Position numbers and translations under genes: made by a program | Notes under the pieces: generated by a model | The model's database searches: none | What the model saw: the letters and a program-made list of their open reading frames with translations, nothing else | What the model was told of the DNA's origin: nothing | From: Kitasatospora atroaurantiaca | GTDB lineage: Bacteria > Actinomycetota > Actinomycetes > Streptomycetales > Streptomycetaceae | Assembly (NCBI RefSeq): GCF_007828955.1 | Contig: NZ_VIVR01000001.1 | Location: forward strand, 6,014,001-6,078,000 | Direction of reading: 5' to 3' | Length of the DNA stretch: 64,000 nt | Shown: in pieces, positions 28,404 through 36,631 of the stretch | How positions within the stretch are numbered: position 1 is the first letter of the stretch | How the letters are laid out: the number at the start of each line of letters is the position of its first letter

Positions 28404-29411
28404 ATGTCTGGAACGAACCGTCAGATCCGCCTCGCGGCCCGCCCGGCGGGCGACGTCAAGCCCCAGGACTGGGAGCACGTCACCGAGCCGGCCGAGGCGC
28501 CCGGTGAGGGCCGGTTCGCCGGGCGGACCCGCTTCATCTCGCTGGACCCGGCGATGCGCGGCTGGCTCGACGACCGCCCCTCGTACCTGCCGCCCGTCGG
28601 CCTCGGCGAGGTCATGCGCGCCGGGTCGGTGATCGAGGTCACCGAGTCCAACCACCCCGGCTACCGGCCCGGCGATCACGTCGTCGGCACCTTCGGTGTC
28701 CAGGAGTACGTGGTCTCGGACGGCAAGGGCGCGCTGAAGGTCGACCCGTCGCTGGCCCCGCTCTCGACCTACCTGGGCGCGCTGGGCATGCCCGGAATGA
28801 CGGCCTACTTCGGACTGCTGGACGTCGGGGCCCTCAAGGAGGGTGAGACGGTTGTGGTCTCCGGGGCTGCGGGCGCCGTCGGCACCATGGTCGGCCAGAT
28901 CGCCAAGGTGAAGGGCTGCCGCGTCATCGGCATCGCTGGCGGTGCGGACAAGTGCGCCCTGCTGACCGAGGAACTCGGCTTCGACGCGGCGATCGACTAC
29001 CGCGCCGAGGACGTCAGGAAGGCGCTGCGCACGCACGCGCCGGACGGCATCGACGTCTACTTCGACAACGTCGGCGGCGACATCCTCGACGCGGCGCTCA
29101 CCCGTCTGGCGATGCACGCCCGGGTGGTGATCTGCGGCGCCATCAGCCAGTACAACAACGAGACGGCCGTCCAGGGCCCCTCGAACTACCTGACGCTGCT
29201 CGTCCGCCGCGCCCGCATGGAGGGCTTCGTGGTGTTCGACTACGCACCGCGCTTCGCGGAGGCCGCCCGCGAGCTCGCCGGCTGGATCGCCACCGGCCGG
29301 ATCAAGGTCAAGGAGCACGTGGTCAAGGGCGCCCTGGACGAGTTCCCGGAGACTCTGCAGATGCTCTTCCGCGGCGAGAACATCGGCAAGCTGGTCCTGG
29401 AGCTGACCTGA
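28404..29411 (+). CDS. NADPH-dependent MDR reductase (CurA / alkenal reductase-like)
   Basis: A 335-residue medium-chain dehydrogenase/reductase without structural zinc. The nucleotide-binding motif is SGAAGAVGTMVGQIAKVKGCRVIGIAGG split over about 153-180, and YFDNVGGDILDAAL is the typical block of leukotriene-B4-12-hydroxydehydrogenase/CurA-type enzymes that reduce the C=C bond of alpha,beta-unsaturated aldehydes and ketones with NADPH. RMRGWLDDRPSY-like and PGYRPGDHV segments support this. The start is preceded by AGGAGACGTC. Probably regulated through the dyad upstream. Confidence 0.93.
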   Translation: MSGTNRQIRLAARPAGDVKPQDWEHVTEPAEAPGEGRFAGRTRFISLDPAMRGWLDDRPSYLPPVGLGEVMRAGSVIEVTESNHPGYRPGDHVVGTFGVQEYVVSDGKGALKVDPSLAPLSTYLGALGMPGMTAYFGLLDVGALKEGETVVVSGAAGAVGTMVGQIAKVKGCRVIGIAGGADKCALLTEELGFDAAIDYRAEDVRKALRTHAPDGIDVYFDNVGGDILDAALTRLAMHARVVICGAISQYNNETAVQGPSNYLTLLVRRARMEGFVVFDYAPRFAEAARELAGWIATGRIKVKEHVVKGALDEFPETLQMLFRGENIGKLVLELT

Positions 29412-29435
29412 CGCCCTGGCACCGGGGCCGGAACG

Positions 29436-30101
29436 TCATCGACGCAGCGTCTGGGTGACCCGCCACAGGCGGCGGGGCAGCTCACCCTCCTCGAATGGGT
29501 GGACCTCGGCCGACTCCCAGCCCTCGGCGAGGGCGTCGACCAGGTGGCGCGGGAAGAAGTGGACGGCGAATCCGCCGTGCTCCCAGATGTCGTCGCCGTG
29601 CCCGGTGCCGGCCGTGTAGTGGGCGTCGCCGGTGTGGCGGACGGTGTAGACGAAGGTGCCGCCGGGCCGTAGGACCCGGCGCACCTCGGCCACCAGGGCA
29701 TGGATCTCCTCGGTGGACAGGGCCATGCAGAGCAGCATGTGGGCGAAGACGGCGTCCACCGAGGCGTCGGCGAGGGGCAGCGGGTCGCGGACGTCGTGCA
29801 CGGCAGTGGTGACCTTCTCGGCCAGGCCCTCGGCCGTCGCCGCTTCACGCAGCCGGCTCAGGCCCACCAGGCTGAAGTCTGTGGCGAGCACGGTGAACCC
29901 GGAGCGGGCGAAGAACAGCGCGTCGCGGCCGTGGCCGGCACCCAGTTCCAGCACGTCACGCGCTCCGGCGGCCCGGAACGACTCGGCGGCGTGGACCGCC
30001 GGGTCGGAGGGCCGGTCACCGTACATCCGGGGGTGGGCGCCGTAGGTCTGCTCCCAGTGCTCGCGCTGGACCTCGCCCAGCTCCTGGCCATCGCCGTGCA
30101 T
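29436..30101 (-). CDS. Class I SAM-dependent methyltransferase
   Basis: A 221-residue cytoplasmic methyltransferase. Motif I is VLELGAGHGRDALFFA (about 50-65), the acidic motif II is VLATDFS, followed by AVHDVRDPLPLADASVDAVFAHMLL and the post-motif RVLRPGGTFVYTVRH. The start ATG at 30101 is chosen because GGGAG precedes it and the sequence upstream is not methyltransferase-like. The substrate is unknown; the fold is TehB/UbiE-like. Divergently transcribed from the encapsulin operon, with no evidence that it belongs to it. Confidence 0.88.
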   Translation of the reverse strand: MHGDGQELGEVQREHWEQTYGAHPRMYGDRPSDPAVHAAESFRAAGARDVLELGAGHGRDALFFARSGFTVLATDFSLVGLSRLREAATAEGLAEKVTTAVHDVRDPLPLADASVDAVFAHMLLCMALSTEEIHALVAEVRRVLRPGGTFVYTVRHTGDAHYTAGTGHGDDIWEHGGFAVHFFPRHLVDALAEGWESAEVHPFEEGELPRRLWRVTQTLRR

Positions 30102-30552
30102 CGCCGCTCCCGCTGCTCGCGACCCTGACCGTCGTGGGCCCCCACCGTCAGCGTAGGCCCCGGTGATCCCGGCGCGGGTGGCGAGGCGTCCGGCGGGGGA
30201 GTGGCGGCCCACCGTTTCCCGCCATCGTGATCGCCTTCGCCTCGCCCCGGACGGGGACGGCCGGCCGGGGTCGGTGTCCTGTTCTCGCCCAACCGAGACC
30301 CGCGTGCCCGCCGGCTCGGCGTTACTTCGGATACGCATGATCCAAAAGTGGCCGTGGATCTCGCTCGGATGCCGAGCAAAGGTACGACCATCGGAGCAAT
30401 GGTCCAGGTCGCCTGATCCAGCCGCGCATGCCCTGGCGGATTCGGTTCGCACGGTCGTTCAGCTTTCTCCGAAGTGGTCCGGGAGTTCTGTCATCCCCCT
30501 GTATCAATGGATGCGGACACCTCAATTCCGGTCCGTTCATGGGAGAGCTCGG
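30102..30552. promoter_or_regulatory. Divergent regulatory region of the encapsulin/2-MIB operon
   Basis: 451 bp with no convincing gene, between a methyltransferase and the encapsulin gene. The right half is AT-richer than the surroundings. Two small dyads stand out: GCTCGG-ATG-CCGAGC (30363-30377) and GACCAT-(7)-ATGGTC (30386-30404), about 150-190 bp upstream of the encapsulin ATG. A ribosome binding site GGGAG (30541-30545) sets the start. The promoter itself cannot be fixed by eye. Confidence 0.5.
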
Positions 30553-31965
30553 ATGACGATAGAAGCGGATAGGGACTACGCCCGAGAACGCGAGCAACTC
30601 AGCCTCAGTACCGCCGCCGCGCGGAACTTGGCGACCACCACCAAGTCTGCTCCGCAGATGCGCGGAATCAGTTCGCGCTGGCTGATTCGACGGCTTCCCT
30701 GGGTGCAGGTTTCCGGCGGTACCTATCGGGTCAACCGGAGGCTCTCGCTGGCCGTCGGCCGGGGGCGGGTCAGCTTTGTCCAGGCCGGCGCGGACGACGT
30801 ACGCATCATCCCCGAGACCCTTCGGGAGATTCCCGTTCTGCGCGGTTTCGGCGACGACGGCCTCCTCGCGGAGCTGGCCGGCCGGTTCACCCTCCGGGAA
30901 TTCCGCAGCGGTGAGGTCATCGTCGAGGAAGGCCACCCCATCGAGGAGGTCTTCATTGTCGCGCACGGCCGAATGGAACGGATCGCCACCGGCAAGTACG
31001 GCGGCCAGGAAACCCTCGGCGTGCTGGCCGACGGCGACCACCTGGGGGACGAGGCCCTTCTGCAGAGCGACCCGCTCTGGACCGCCACGGTCAAGGCCGC
31101 CACCGCAGGAACCCTCCTGACCCTTCGCTGGGAATCCTTCCTCGAGTTGTTCAACCGCTCCGAGGAGCTGCGCGAGCACATCACCGGATTCCTCGCACAT
31201 TCCTCCCGGAAGGTCAATTCCAAGGGCGAGGTGGAAATCGCCGTCGCCGCAGGACACGAGGGCGAGGCCGAGATTCCCGGCTCCTTCGTGGACTACGATC
31301 TCGCGCCCCGCGAGTACGAGCTCTCGCTGACCCAGACGGTCCTCAGGGTCCACTCCCGCGTCGCCGACCTCTACAACGACCCGATGAACCAGATCGAGCA
31401 CCAACTCCGGCTGACGGTGGAGGAGATCAGGGAACGCCAGGAGTGGGAGCTGCTGAACAACCGGGAGTTCGGCCTGCTCCACAATGCCGACTACGACCAG
31501 CGGATCAACACCTGGTCGGGGCCGCCGACTCCGGACGACATGGACGACCTGCTGTCGATGCGCCGGGGCACCGACCTCTTCCTCGCCCACCCGAGGGCGA
31601 TCGCGGCGTTCTTCCGCGAGTGCAGCAAGCGCGGCATCTACCCCGACAGCACCGACATCGGCGGCCACCGCATCCCCGCCTGGCGGGGCGTGCCGATCTT
31701 TCCCTGCGGCAAGATCCCGGTCACCGGCGGGCAGATGACCTCCATCGTCGCGATGCGCACCGGCGAGCAGGACCAGGGCGTGATCGGCCTGCACCAGACC
31801 GGCATCCCGGACGAGTACGACCCCAGCCTGAACGTCCGCTTCATGGGCATCGACGACCAGGCGATCATCCGGTACCTGGTGACCGCCTACTACTCGGTGG
31901 CGATCCTCGTCCAGGACGCCGTCGGCATCCTGGAGAACGTCCACGTCGCCGCTCCGCGGTCCTGA
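30553..31965 (+). CDS. Family 2B encapsulin shell protein with embedded cyclic-nucleotide-binding-like domain
   Basis: A 470-residue shell protein predicted to self-assemble into an HK97-fold nanocompartment. The N-terminal arm and first shell segment (about 1-90; blocks SLSTAAARNLATTTKSAPQ and SSRWLIRRLPWV, then GGTYRVNRR) and the C-terminal shell part (about 245-470; YNDPMNQIEHQLRLT, IPAWRGVPIFPCGKIP, QGVIGLHQTGIPDEYDP) are characteristic of family 2B (EshA-type) encapsulins. Between them lies a cyclic-nucleotide-binding-like domain (about 95-215). In its phosphate cassette the Arg that contacts cyclic nucleotide (CAP Arg82) aligns with Trp176 and CAP Glu72 with Asp166, so classical cAMP binding is doubtful. 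It is the first gene of an operon, 21 bp ahead of its presumed cargo, 2-methylisoborneol synthase. Confidence 0.93.
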   Translation: MTIEADRDYAREREQLSLSTAAARNLATTTKSAPQMRGISSRWLIRRLPWVQVSGGTYRVNRRLSLAVGRGRVSFVQAGADDVRIIPETLREIPVLRGFGDDGLLAELAGRFTLREFRSGEVIVEEGHPIEEVFIVAHGRMERIATGKYGGQETLGVLADGDHLGDEALLQSDPLWTATVKAATAGTLLTLRWESFLELFNRSEELREHITGFLAHSSRKVNSKGEVEIAVAAGHEGEAEIPGSFVDYDLAPREYELSLTQTVLRVHSRVADLYNDPMNQIEHQLRLTVEEIRERQEWELLNNREFGLLHNADYDQRINTWSGPPTPDDMDDLLSMRRGTDLFLAHPRAIAAFFRECSKRGIYPDSTDIGGHRIPAWRGVPIFPCGKIPVTGGQMTSIVAMRTGEQDQGVIGLHQTGIPDEYDPSLNVRFMGIDDQAIIRYLVTAYYSVAILVQDAVGILENVHVAAPRS

Positions 31966-31986
31966 CCAGGCGCTCCAGGAGGACCG

Positions 31987-33084
31987 ATGGCACCCCTGCA
32001 GGACACCGCCCGCTCTGCCCGGCCGACGATCCCCACCGGCCCGACGGGACTCGGCACTTCGGCGGCCCGGATCACCGATCTGCGGTCGAAGGGAAGCCCG
32101 GCAGCCGGTGCCGGGACGCGCCGCAGCCCGCTCCCCGACCTCTACTGCCCGCCTCATCTGCGCGACGATCCCGCGCTCGGTGAGGAGGTCAACGAGCGCC
32201 TCTTCCGCTGGGCCGAGCAGGTCGGCATCTACGCCGGCCAGATGGAGAAGTTCCGGAAGGCCAACTACGGGCGTCTGCTCATGCTGACCCATCCCGACAC
32301 CGACGATCCCGACCGGCTGCTGGCCGCGGCCCGGTGCATGGCGGCGGAGTTCGCCGTCGACGACTACTTCTGCGAGGAAGCCTCCGCCGGCGACCACCCC
32401 GAGCGCCTCGGGCCCCAGCTGATGCTGGCCCAGTCGGCGATCGACCCGGCCCAACTGCCTCTCGGTGCCCGCGAGTCCTACGAGCGAGCGCTGCGCGGGC
32501 AGCCGGTCTGGAACGCGCTCCGGCGCTCGGTGGACGACCTGGCCGAGTACGCCAGCGGTTCCCAGATCAACCGGCTCAGGCAGGAGATCGCCGGCCTGTT
32601 CCTCGGGATGGACGCCGAGGCGGGGTGGCGCATCGGGGGCAGTCTGCCGCCCGTCTGGGAGTACCTGGCGAACCGTCAGATGAACAGCTTCCTGCCGTGC
32701 ATGGCCCTGGTCGACGCCGTGGGCGGATACGAGCTTCCCGCCAACGTCTACGGGCGCCCCGACGTCCGCCGGGCGACGCTGCAGGCCGCTCTGGCGTCCG
32801 TCCTGCTCAACGACGTCTACTCGATGCACAAGGAAGGCGGCGCCCAAGGCGTCGAGTACAACCTGCCGACCGTCATCGCGGCGGAGGACAACTGCTCCCT
32901 CGACGACGCGATCCGGCGTTCCGCCGACATCCACAACGAACTCGTGCACTCCTTCGAGGCCGCGGCGGCCGAGCTCGCGCTCACCGGCGACCCGGTGCTG
33001 ACCCGCTACCTGGGAGCCCTGTGGGCCTGGCTCGGCGGCAACAAGGAGTGGCACGCCAGCAGCCCCCGTTACAACCAGAGTTAG
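31987..33084 (+). CDS. 2-Methylisoborneol synthase, presumed encapsulin cargo
   Basis: A class I terpene cyclase of 365 residues that converts 2-methyl-geranyl diphosphate to the odorant 2-methylisoborneol. Metal-binding motifs are D125-D126 (AVDDYFCEE) and the NSE triad N275, S279, E283 (NDVYSMHKE); the C-terminal GGNKEWHASSPRY block is typical of MIB synthases. The first 45-50 residues are Pro/Gly/Ser/Thr-rich and probably disordered, containing IPTGPTGLGTSAARI; such extensions are the proposed cargo-loading region for family 2B encapsulins. The start follows AGGAGGACCG. It lies between the shell gene and the methyltransferase gene that makes its substrate. Confidence 0.96.
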   Translation: MAPLQDTARSARPTIPTGPTGLGTSAARITDLRSKGSPAAGAGTRRSPLPDLYCPPHLRDDPALGEEVNERLFRWAEQVGIYAGQMEKFRKANYGRLLMLTHPDTDDPDRLLAAARCMAAEFAVDDYFCEEASAGDHPERLGPQLMLAQSAIDPAQLPLGARESYERALRGQPVWNALRRSVDDLAEYASGSQINRLRQEIAGLFLGMDAEAGWRIGGSLPPVWEYLANRQMNSFLPCMALVDAVGGYELPANVYGRPDVRRATLQAALASVLLNDVYSMHKEGGAQGVEYNLPTVIAAEDNCSLDDAIRRSADIHNELVHSFEAAAAELALTGDPVLTRYLGALWAWLGGNKEWHASSPRYNQS

Positions 33085-33096
33085 GGAACACGCGCA

Positions 33097-33957
33097 ATGA
33101 CCGTGCTCGACACCCGTACCGAGGTCCTCTCCACCCGGTACCAGCAGGCCGTGGCCGACTACTGGAACAAGGAGAAGGACCCGGTCAACCTACGTCTCGG
33201 TGAGGTCACCGGCACCTTCCACCACCACTACGGCATCGGGGACGTGGACCCGTCGGTGTTCGAAGGGCCGGAGGACACCCGTGACGAGCGGATCATCAGG
33301 GAGATGCACCGGCTCGAGACCGCCCAGGCGGACTTCCTGCTGGACCAGCTCGGCGACATCGGCCCCGAGGACCGGATTCTCGACGCGGGTTCCGGCCGGG
33401 GCGGCACCAGCTTCCTGGCCAACCTTCGCTTCGGCTGCCATGTGGACGGCATCTCCATCTCCGAGAAACAGGTGAGGTTCGCCAACGACCAGGCCCGGCA
33501 GCGGGGCGTGGCCGACAAGGTGGACTTCCACTTCCGGAACATGCTCGACAACGGCTTCCCCGCCGCCACGGTGCGCGCCGCCTGGAACAACGAGAGCACC
33601 ATGTACGTGGACCTGTTCAAGCTCTTCGAGGAGCATGCCCGGGTCCTGAAGCCCGGTGGCCGGTACGTCACCATCACCGGCTGCTACAACGACGTCCACG
33701 GCCGGCAGCCGTCCAGGGCCGTCAGCCAGATCGACGCCCACTACATCTGCGACATCCACCCGCGCAGCGACTACTTCGCCGCGATGTCGGCGAACAACCT
33801 GGTTCCCATCAGCGTCGTCGACCTGACCGCGGCGACCATTCCCTACTGGGAACTGCGTGCCGAGTCCTCCGTGGCGACCGGCATCGAGCAGGCGTTCCTC
33901 ACCGCCTACAAGGAGGGCAGCTTCCACTATCTGATGATCGCCGCCGACAAGGTGTGA
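33097..33957 (+). CDS. Geranyl diphosphate 2-C-methyltransferase
   Basis: A 286-residue SAM-dependent C-methyltransferase that methylates geranyl diphosphate at C2, the step before MIB synthase. SAM motif I is ILDAGSGRGG (94-103); blocks NLRLGEVTGTFHHHYGIGD (about 31-49) and AAWNNESTMYVDLFKLFEEHARVLKPGG are those of the GPP-methyltransferase group, related to cyclopropane/sterol methyltransferases. It is 12 bp downstream of the synthase stop, with AGGGAA as ribosome binding site, and is the last gene of the operon before a perfect terminator. No obvious loading extension is present, so it may act outside the shell. Confidence 0.95.
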   Translation: MTVLDTRTEVLSTRYQQAVADYWNKEKDPVNLRLGEVTGTFHHHYGIGDVDPSVFEGPEDTRDERIIREMHRLETAQADFLLDQLGDIGPEDRILDAGSGRGGTSFLANLRFGCHVDGISISEKQVRFANDQARQRGVADKVDFHFRNMLDNGFPAATVRAAWNNESTMYVDLFKLFEEHARVLKPGGRYVTITGCYNDVHGRQPSRAVSQIDAHYICDIHPRSDYFAAMSANNLVPISVVDLTAATIPYWELRAESSVATGIEQAFLTAYKEGSFHYLMIAADKV

Positions 33958-33980
33958 CTCCCGGCCCCTGAGGTCGGCCA

Positions 33981-34024
33981 GGGTGACGGCGGCCCCGGGC
34001 CCAGGCTCGGGGCCGCCGTCACCC
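33981..34024 (+). terminator. Terminator of the encapsulin/2-MIB operon
   Basis: A perfect 17-bp inverted repeat (33981-33997 and 34008-34024, 10-nt loop) 23 bp after the methyltransferase stop codon; it closes the three-gene operon. Confidence 0.88.
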
Positions 34025-34106
34025 GCACCGGTCTGTCGGCGCGCGGCCTGCGGAGGAGACGGGGACGATGGCCCAGGAACCACGTCCTCGGAGCAGGGAG
34101 AACGCC

Positions 34107-34337
34107 ATGACCGACGACCCGCGTATCGGCACCCCCGGCACGTACGAGTTCTCGGCGCCCGACGGCGTCCTGCGGGCGGAGTGGATCGGTGCGGACGCCG
34201 GCGCCGACGAGCGCGCCCGCGAGCACGCCGACCTGCTGGAGAAGGAGGCCGGCGGCGAGTTTCTGGTCACCCTGATCCGACGGCGGACGGACACCGGGTG
34301 GGAGACCGTTCCGCGCCGGTCTCCCGGCGCTCCCTGA
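34107..34337 (+). CDS. Small conserved-looking hypothetical protein
   Basis: A 76-residue acidic protein beginning MTDDPRIGTPGTYEFSAPDG. The ATG at 34107 follows AGGGAGAACGCC, a good ribosome binding site, and codon usage is normal for the window. It contains an amphipathic helix (about 30-50) and a short beta-rich end. I do not recognise a family. It stands alone between the MIB operon terminator and a phosphatase gene. Confidence 0.6.
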   Translation: MTDDPRIGTPGTYEFSAPDGVLRAEWIGADAGADERAREHADLLEKEAGGEFLVTLIRRRTDTGWETVPRRSPGAP

Positions 34338-34528
34338 CGGCGCAGGACGGCGTTGCCTGCCGAGACGGGGCTGCCGGGGAGTGCCTGCCGAGAGACGATG
34401 GAGCCCCCGGCTTCGAGGTCGGGGGCGCCGGGTCAGAGCCCCCGGAGCCGACCGAGGTGAGGAGAGCTACGGGCCGGACCGGCAGCGGGTGAGGCCGCCA
34501 CCTGCGGTAGGCGGAAGGAGGGCCTCGA

Positions 34529-36619
34529 GTGAGCACGTCCGATGCGTTCCGCGCCGGGCTGAGCCAGGCCTCGGTCGTCCCGTCCGAGCCCGGTGGGCTG
34601 CTGGACGTGCTGGGCGTGGCCGCGGTGGTGCTGAACGCGGACGGGCGGATCGTGCTGTGGAGCCCGCAGGCGGAGGACCTGTTCGGCTGGAGCGCGGAGG
34701 AGGCGCTGGGCCGGCTCGCGGCGAAGCTGCTGGTCGCGGAGGAGCACTACGACCTGGTCCTGGAGCTGTTCGCCCGGGTGATGGCCGGCGGCGGCGCCTG
34801 GGCGGGAGTCTTCCCCGTACGGCACAAGGACGGCAGCACACGGCTGGTCGAGTTCCGCAACATGCGGCTGCTGGACGAAAGCGGCGGCATCTACGCCCTC
34901 GGGATCGCCACCGACGAGGTCACGCTGCGCGGAGTGGAGCGGGACCTGGCGCTGTCGGTGCGGCTGGTGGCGCAGTCCCCGATCGGGCTGGCGGTGTTCG
35001 ACACCGACCTTCGGTACGTCCTGGTCAATCCCTCGCTGGAGCGCATCAACGGCATGCCCGCCGAGAAGCACATCGGCCGCACCGTCCCCGAGGCACTGCC
35101 GTTCCTGGACGCCCCGGCCATCGAGGCCGCGATGCGCCAGGTGCTGGGCACCGGTACGCCGCTGCTGGACCACTTCACGGTCGGCCGTACGCCCGCCGAC
35201 CTGGAGACCGACCATGCCTGGCTGGTATCGTTCTTCCGGCTGGAGGATCTCGCCGGGCGGGTGATCGGCCTGGCCGCCTCCGTGGTGGACGTCACCGAGC
35301 GGCACAACGCGGCCATCGGGGCCGCGGAGGCCCGGCGACGGCTGGCCGTCATCGCTCACGCCTCCGTGCGCATCGGCACCACCCTCGACCTCGACCAGAC
35401 CGCCCGGGAGCTGGCCGACGTCGTCGTGCCCGACCTGGCCGACATCGCCGCGGTGGACGTCCTCGACTCGGTCCTGGAACCTCGCATCACCACGGCGCCG
35501 GTCGCCGGGCCCGCGGTCTTCCGGGCGCTGGCCGTGGCCGCGGCCGACTCCGGCGACGCCGTCCAGGCCGCCGACCCGCCCGGCGAGATCGCCAGGTACG
35601 ACGCGGACCGCCTGGTCACCCGGAGCGTGACCACTGCTCAGCCGGTCCTCGTGGCCCACGTGGGGGAGCAGGACCTGCCGCGCATCGCCCGGGACGAGCG
35701 GGCCGCCGCCCTGCTGGCCCGGGCCGGGCTGCACTCGTACCTGGCCGTCCCGCTGATCGCCCGCGGCGAGGTCCTCGGCGCGCTCGACCTCAAGCGCACC
35801 CGTAACCCGCGGCCCTTCGACGAGGACGACGTCATCCTGGCCGGCGAGCTCGCCGCCCGCGCGGCCGTCTGCATCGACAACGCCCGCTGGTACCAGAGCC
35901 AGCGCAACGCCTCCCTCACCCTCCAACGTCACCTCCTCCCGCACCGGCCGCCGCAGCCCGTGGGCCTGGAGGTCGCCTACCGGTACCAGCCCGCCGCGGC
36001 CGCCCACGAGGCCGGCGGCGACTGGTTCGACGCCGTCAGTCCGGCCGGGGACAAGACCGCCCTGGTCGTCGGTGACGTCATGGGGCACGGCATCAACGCC
36101 GCCGCCACCATGGGGCAACTGCGCACCGCCACCCGCACCCTGGCCGGCCTCGACCTCGACCCCGCCGAGGTCCTGCACCACTTGGACCGGATCGCCGGTG
36201 GTATGGACGAGACCATCGCCACCTGCGTCTACGCCGTCTTCGACCCGCATCACGGGCAGTGCCGTATCGCCCTCGCGGGCCACCTGCCTCCCGTCCTCGT
36301 CCGGCCCGGGCATCCCCCCGTGCTGCTGGATCTGCCCGCCGGAGCGCCACTGGGGGTCGGGGGAGTCCCCTTCGAGGCCACCACCGTCGACCTGAACGCC
36401 GGGGACCGGCTGGTGCTCTACACCGACGGTCTCGTCGAGACCCGTGGCCAGGCCATCGACACCCGCCTCGATCTCCTCCTCAGCCTGCTCACGGACCCCC
36501 GGCTCCCGCTGGAGGACACCTGCGACCGGCTGCTGACCGCCCTGCGCCACCCGGATGACCACGACGACGTCGCCCTGCTCATCGCCGAGGTCCTCGGCCG
36601 GTCCTCGCGACCGGAATGA
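34529..36619 (+). CDS. PP2C (SpoIIE/RsbU-type) phosphatase with PAS-PAS-GAF sensors
   Basis: A 696-residue signalling phosphatase: PAS (about 25-130; GWSAEEALGR), PAS with PAC (about 145-255), GAF (about 275-455) and C-terminal SpoIIE domain (about 475-690). The metal-binding positions are present (GGDWFD, VVGDVMGHG, VLYTDGLVE, DHDDVALLIAEV). Unlike the other phosphatase in this window it has no HATPase domain. It probably dephosphorylates an anti-anti-sigma protein in response to a small ligand or redox signal sensed by PAS/GAF. GTG start preceded by GGAAGGAGGG. Convergent with the SARP gene, 12 bp apart. Confidence 0.93.
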   Translation: MSTSDAFRAGLSQASVVPSEPGGLLDVLGVAAVVLNADGRIVLWSPQAEDLFGWSAEEALGRLAAKLLVAEEHYDLVLELFARVMAGGGAWAGVFPVRHKDGSTRLVEFRNMRLLDESGGIYALGIATDEVTLRGVERDLALSVRLVAQSPIGLAVFDTDLRYVLVNPSLERINGMPAEKHIGRTVPEALPFLDAPAIEAAMRQVLGTGTPLLDHFTVGRTPADLETDHAWLVSFFRLEDLAGRVIGLAASVVDVTERHNAAIGAAEARRRLAVIAHASVRIGTTLDLDQTARELADVVVPDLADIAAVDVLDSVLEPRITTAPVAGPAVFRALAVAAADSGDAVQAADPPGEIARYDADRLVTRSVTTAQPVLVAHVGEQDLPRIARDERAAALLARAGLHSYLAVPLIARGEVLGALDLKRTRNPRPFDEDDVILAGELAARAAVCIDNARWYQSQRNASLTLQRHLLPHRPPQPVGLEVAYRYQPAAAAHEAGGDWFDAVSPAGDKTALVVGDVMGHGINAAATMGQLRTATRTLAGLDLDPAEVLHHLDRIAGGMDETIATCVYAVFDPHHGQCRIALAGHLPPVLVRPGHPPVLLDLPAGAPLGVGGVPFEATTVDLNAGDRLVLYTDGLVETRGQAIDTRLDLLLSLLTDPRLPLEDTCDRLLTALRHPDDHDDVALLIAEVLGRSSRPE

Positions 36620-36631
36620 GCGTGCCTGAGC

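Noticed and set aside
29436..30101. The SAM methyltransferase as part of the MIB operon
   Set aside because: It is on the opposite strand with 451 bp between, and the operon already has its own dedicated GPP methyltransferase.
30322..33054. 910-codon open frame on the minus strand
   Set aside because: Antisense shadow of the encapsulin and MIB synthase genes; its sequence is low-complexity.
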